Shown: positions 61,735-64,000 of the stretch, piece by piece | Layout of the letters: each line of letters begins with the position of its first letter | How positions within the stretch are numbered: the first letter of the stretch is position 1 | Assembly (NCBI GenBank): GCA_036746695.1 | Contig: DAIODP010000001.1 | Coordinates: 806,001 to 870,000 of the forward strand | Direction of reading: 5' to 3' | DNA from: UBA3006 sp036746695 | GTDB taxonomy: Bacteria; Actinomycetota; Acidimicrobiia; Acidimicrobiales; Ilumatobacteraceae | DNA length: 64,000 bases | Position numbers and translations under genes: made by a program | Notes under the pieces: model-generated | The model's database searches: none | The model's input: the letters and a program-made list of their open reading frames with translations, nothing else | Told to the model about the DNA's origin: nothing

Positions 61735-62553
61735 GTGACCGAGATACCAGAACACCTGCTGAAGCGCTCGAAAGAACGTCGCGGCGCGCTGGCGGGCGAA
61801 GCGGGTGACGCGGCCCCTACAGCACCCGCCGCCTCTGCCCCCGCAGTTGCTCAGACTGCGAAGGTTCTCGTTGCACCCGATGCGCCGCCACCACCACCGA
61901 AACCAGATCCTGCCTATGTCACTGCCGCGAAAACGCGCAAGAAGATTCCGTTCTGGGCAATGGCAACACTCAGCTTGCTTCCGTTGTGGGCATTCATTTA
62001 TCTCTTGGCATTACAACCGCGAGAACAAAACGTCGAGGGCCCACTTGCAATCGGTGCCAGCGTTTACGGATCGTGCGCGGGATGTCACGGCGCAGCGGGC
62101 CAAGGCGGAGCCGGTCGTGCATTTGCAAATGGTGAAGTACTAAAGACCTTCCCAAAGATTGAAGACATGCTCAATTTCGTCTACACCGGAAGCCAGGCCT
62201 ATGTCGCCAAGGAACTTACGGTGTACGGAGACCCGAATCGCGAAGGTGGCGCACACGCACCGCTTTCGTACAACGGCAACCCCATGCCGCAGCAGGGCCA
62301 AATGCTGGGCGGCGCACTAACCGAAGCAGAGATTCTTGGTGTTGTGTGCCACGAGCGTTACGCGCTTGGCGGTGCCGATGCAGCTAGCGAAGAGTGGATA
62401 GAGGAATTCGAAACGTGGTGTTCACCAGAGTCTGAAATTTTCCTTGCTCTCGAAAACGGCGCTACTTCGTTTGCAACACTGGACAAAGATTTTGCCTCGC
62501 GTCCAAAGCCACCAGCATTTGTTGGCACCGAAGCACGCCCTTCGGCTAAATAA
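61735..62553 (+). CDS. Membrane-anchored monoheme cytochrome c
   Basis: The 272-residue protein starts at GTG with TEIPEHLLKRSKERRGAL, then an Ala/Pro-rich stretch (PPPPPK near residue 51), one span (about residues 73-93), and a haem domain with CAGCH (Cys114, Cys117, His118). GNPMPQQGQML offers a Met ligand. It would sit in the membrane with the haem outside and could link the bc-type complex to a terminal oxidase, which is not in this window. It is divergent from the bc operon and shares its N-terminal motif with the subunit IV protein. Confidence 0.88.
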   Translation: MTEIPEHLLKRSKERRGALAGEAGDAAPTAPAASAPAVAQTAKVLVAPDAPPPPPKPDPAYVTAAKTRKKIPFWAMATLSLLPLWAFIYLLALQPREQNVEGPLAIGASVYGSCAGCHGAAGQGGAGRAFANGEVLKTFPKIEDMLNFVYTGSQAYVAKELTVYGDPNREGGAHAPLSYNGNPMPQQGQMLGGALTEAEILGVVCHERYALGGADAASEEWIEEFETWCSPESEIFLALENGATSFATLDKDFASRPKPPAFVGTEARPSAK

Positions 62554-63159
62554 CTACTGAGACTTGCAGATCACTTCGGTGATCTCGTCAGCAAGAATAT
62601 CCAGCATTGAAATGCTGTTAGACGAGTACTTGGTGATGAATTCTCGAAGCGTTGCCGTCTCGGATTCGCACGTGCGATCTACGCCGTTTGCAAGTTTGAT
62701 AACCAAATCGTTTTGCAGCACTCCCAAATCGCCACCAGCTTGCATATCAACCAGCGCGGGAAGCGTAAGCATTTGCTTTCCGTTCTTTTCATCTGCCGGC
62801 ACATAGGTAAACCAGATCACTGCTGGGCCCAACATGTCGGCAAGCAGCACGCATGCGTACGGGTCGGAGAAATTTGTGCACGATACATCGCTTGGCGTTC
62901 CGTCGACAATGGAAACGATTCTCCCATCGTCCAAGGTCATCGTGATGTTGCCAACCGTTTTTCCGTTGTCAACCTGCCACCCTTCGTCGGGCTGAGTGAC
63001 CGTCACCGCTGCAATCAAATCAATGTTGTGTAAGGCCCGTGAATTGCCGGTTGCCGATGATCCGCCTGAAACGAATGCGTACATGCCAAAGGTGACAAGA
63101 CCAAGCACCGCAAGCACGCCGAAGGTTGCCCACAGCCGTGCGGAAAGAAACAGGCGCAT
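62554..63159 (-). CDS. Unknown protein with one N-terminal membrane span
   Basis: No family is recognised. The 201-residue protein has a basic N-terminus and one span (about residues 9-30), then a soluble, probably extracytoplasmic domain with several Cys residues (VSCTNF, YACVL, RTCESE, VICKS) that may form disulfides. The middle includes KTVGNITMTLDDGRIVSIVD. Its stop abuts the convergent cytochrome c gene, and it starts 9 bp before the hemL stop side, downstream of hemL on the same strand. Confidence 0.6.
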   Translation of the reverse strand: MRLFLSARLWATFGVLAVLGLVTFGMYAFVSGGSSATGNSRALHNIDLIAAVTVTQPDEGWQVDNGKTVGNITMTLDDGRIVSIVDGTPSDVSCTNFSDPYACVLLADMLGPAVIWFTYVPADEKNGKQMLTLPALVDMQAGGDLGVLQNDLVIKLANGVDRTCESETATLREFITKYSSNSISMLDILADEITEVICKSQ

Positions 63160-63168
63160 GCAATAAAT

Positions 63169-64000
63169 CTATTGCGCGCGAACAGCACTGGCTGCTGCGC
63201 GGTATGCGGCTTCGCCCAACTGCTGCATCACGGCATCGTCGTGACCAACACCAACGAATAGGGCCTCGTAAGCACCGGGAGCCATTGCTACGCCTTCGCG
63301 CAACATGGCGTGGAAAAATGCTGCGTACATTTTTTCGTTGGTCTGCTTTGCTTCGTCGAAATTTGTTGGAATGTCATTGCCGAAGAATGCTCCGACGAGC
63401 GTGCCAACCACAGGAAACTGCGCCACAATGCCCGCACTTGCGCATGCGTCGCGCAAGATAGTTGCCAGTTGACGCGCGCGCGCCGAAAGTTCCATATACA
63501 CATCGGGCGTCAGTTCATTCAGTGCAGCAAGGCCCGCGGCAGTTGCCAGCGGATTACCTGCAAGGGTTCCCGCATGGAACACTTTGCCAATTGGCGTGAG
63601 GTGCTCCATGACCGAGCGCGATCCGCCGATTGCGCCGATAGGCAGCCCACCACCAATTACTTTTCCGAAACATGTGATGTCGGGACGAACGTCGTACTTC
63701 GCTTGTGCACCGCCAGACCCAAGGCGAAAGCCGGTGATGACCTCGTCGAAAATAAGTAGTGCGCCTGCCTTGTCGCATGCTGCGCGAAGGCCTTCAAGAA
63801 AGCCCGCGGCCGGCGCAACGACGCCCATGTTGGCTGCCACTGGTTCGACAATTACTGCGGCAACATCGTTGCCAATTTCGGGAACAACGTTGTACGGAAC
63901 AACGAGCGTGTTAGCAACTGCTTCTTCCGGAACGCCGGCAGTGCCAGGGATGCCAAGCGTTGCAACTCCACTACCACCGGCTGCCAATAAGGCGTCGGTT
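63169..64000 (-). CDS. hemL: Glutamate-1-semialdehyde 2,1-aminomutase (partial, N-terminus missing)
   Basis: The enzyme makes 5-aminolevulinate for tetrapyrrole synthesis in the C5 pathway. The visible part, about 277 residues, runs from TDALLAAGGSGVATLGIPG through LLIFDEVITGFRLG to the PLP-Lys region FGKVIGGGLPIGAIGG and HAGTLAGNPLATAAGLAAL. The open frame continues past base 64000, so the internal TTG at 63987 is not the true start. Haem supply fits with the cytochrome genes next to it, though hemL placement varies among genomes. Confidence 0.93.
   Translation of the reverse strand, partial: TDALLAAGGSGVATLGIPGTAGVPEEAVANTLVVPYNVVPEIGNDVAAVIVEPVAANMGVVAPAAGFLEGLRAACDKAGALLIFDEVITGFRLGSGGAQAKYDVRPDITCFGKVIGGGLPIGAIGGSRSVMEHLTPIGKVFHAGTLAGNPLATAAGLAALNELTPDVYMELSARARQLATILRDACASAGIVAQFPVVGTLVGAFFGNDIPTNFDEAKQTNEKMYAAFFHAMLREGVAMAPGAYEALFVGVGHDDAVMQQLGEAAYRAAASAVRAQ

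Noticed and set aside
1..64000. CRISPR arrays, insertion sequences, integrases or prophage genes
   Set aside because: No regularly spaced repeats, transposase, integrase or phage structural proteins were seen anywhere in the window.

Overview
The window reads as a continuous piece of an actinobacterial chromosome, most likely from the class Acidimicrobiia (Ilumatobacter-like or freshwater/marine relatives). Reasons: the minus-strand tRNA-Trp, secE, nusG, rplK, rplA, rplJ, rplL, rpoB order, NusG with an acidic N-terminal extension, short spacings with ATGA/TAATG junctions, and a diheme-cytochrome menaquinol:cytochrome c complex. The taxon is an inference from gene content; no 16S rRNA is present. 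Base composition looks close to 50-55% GC except for a clearly AT-rich block at about 29.8-33.4 kb. No phage, insertion sequence or CRISPR array was seen.

Layout. 1-4.0 kb: 5' end of rpoB, the ribosomal-protein genes with an L10 leader, nusG, secE and tRNA-Trp (minus strand). 4.0-10.0 kb: a glycan module made of a PglK-like ABC flippase, two TIGR04372-type glycosyltransferases, a GT-B glycosyltransferase and a cytidylyltransferase-fold enzyme, interspersed with tRNA-Met, tRNA-Thr and tRNA-Tyr. 10.1-13.5 kb: yajQ, acetyl-CoA synthetase, an EamA transporter. 13.5-26.7 kb: an 11-subunit complex I operon (nuoA-B-C-D-H-I-J-K-L-M-N, no E, F or G), followed by a MidA/NDUFAF7-family methyltransferase and a DUF6311-like membrane protein. 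26.8-28.8 kb: a glutamine amidotransferase and, divergently, threonine dehydratase. 28.8-41.4 kb: a surface-polysaccharide island with three large paralogous membrane proteins around a six-gene minus-strand operon (bifunctional sugar acetyltransferase/ketoisomerase, two GT2 enzymes, PLP sugar aminotransferase, methyltransferase, SDR enzyme). 41.4-61.5 kb: a likely single 21-gene, 20-kb respiratory operon with a cytochrome b6/subunit IV/Rieske/diheme cytochrome c complex, a 2x[4Fe-4S] ferredoxin, two small membrane proteins, then all 14 complex I genes. 61.7-64 kb: a divergent membrane-anchored cytochrome c, a secreted or membrane protein of unknown function, and hemL running off the end.

How the parts fit. 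The 14-subunit complex I should oxidise NADH and reduce menaquinone, which the adjacent bc-type complex would re-oxidise, passing electrons to its attached diheme cytochrome and probably to the divergent cytochrome c. The 11-subunit complex I lacks the NADH-oxidising arm and must use another donor, ferredoxin being the usual suggestion. Two of its subunits also depart from conserved quinone-site residues: NuoD carries Trp for the quinone Tyr, and NuoH carries Leu-Phe for Glu-Arg. The neighbouring MidA homologue is a family that methylates the NuoD counterpart in mitochondria, and only the NuoD of this 11-subunit complex keeps the Arg at the methylated position. This cluster is the most interesting system in the window.
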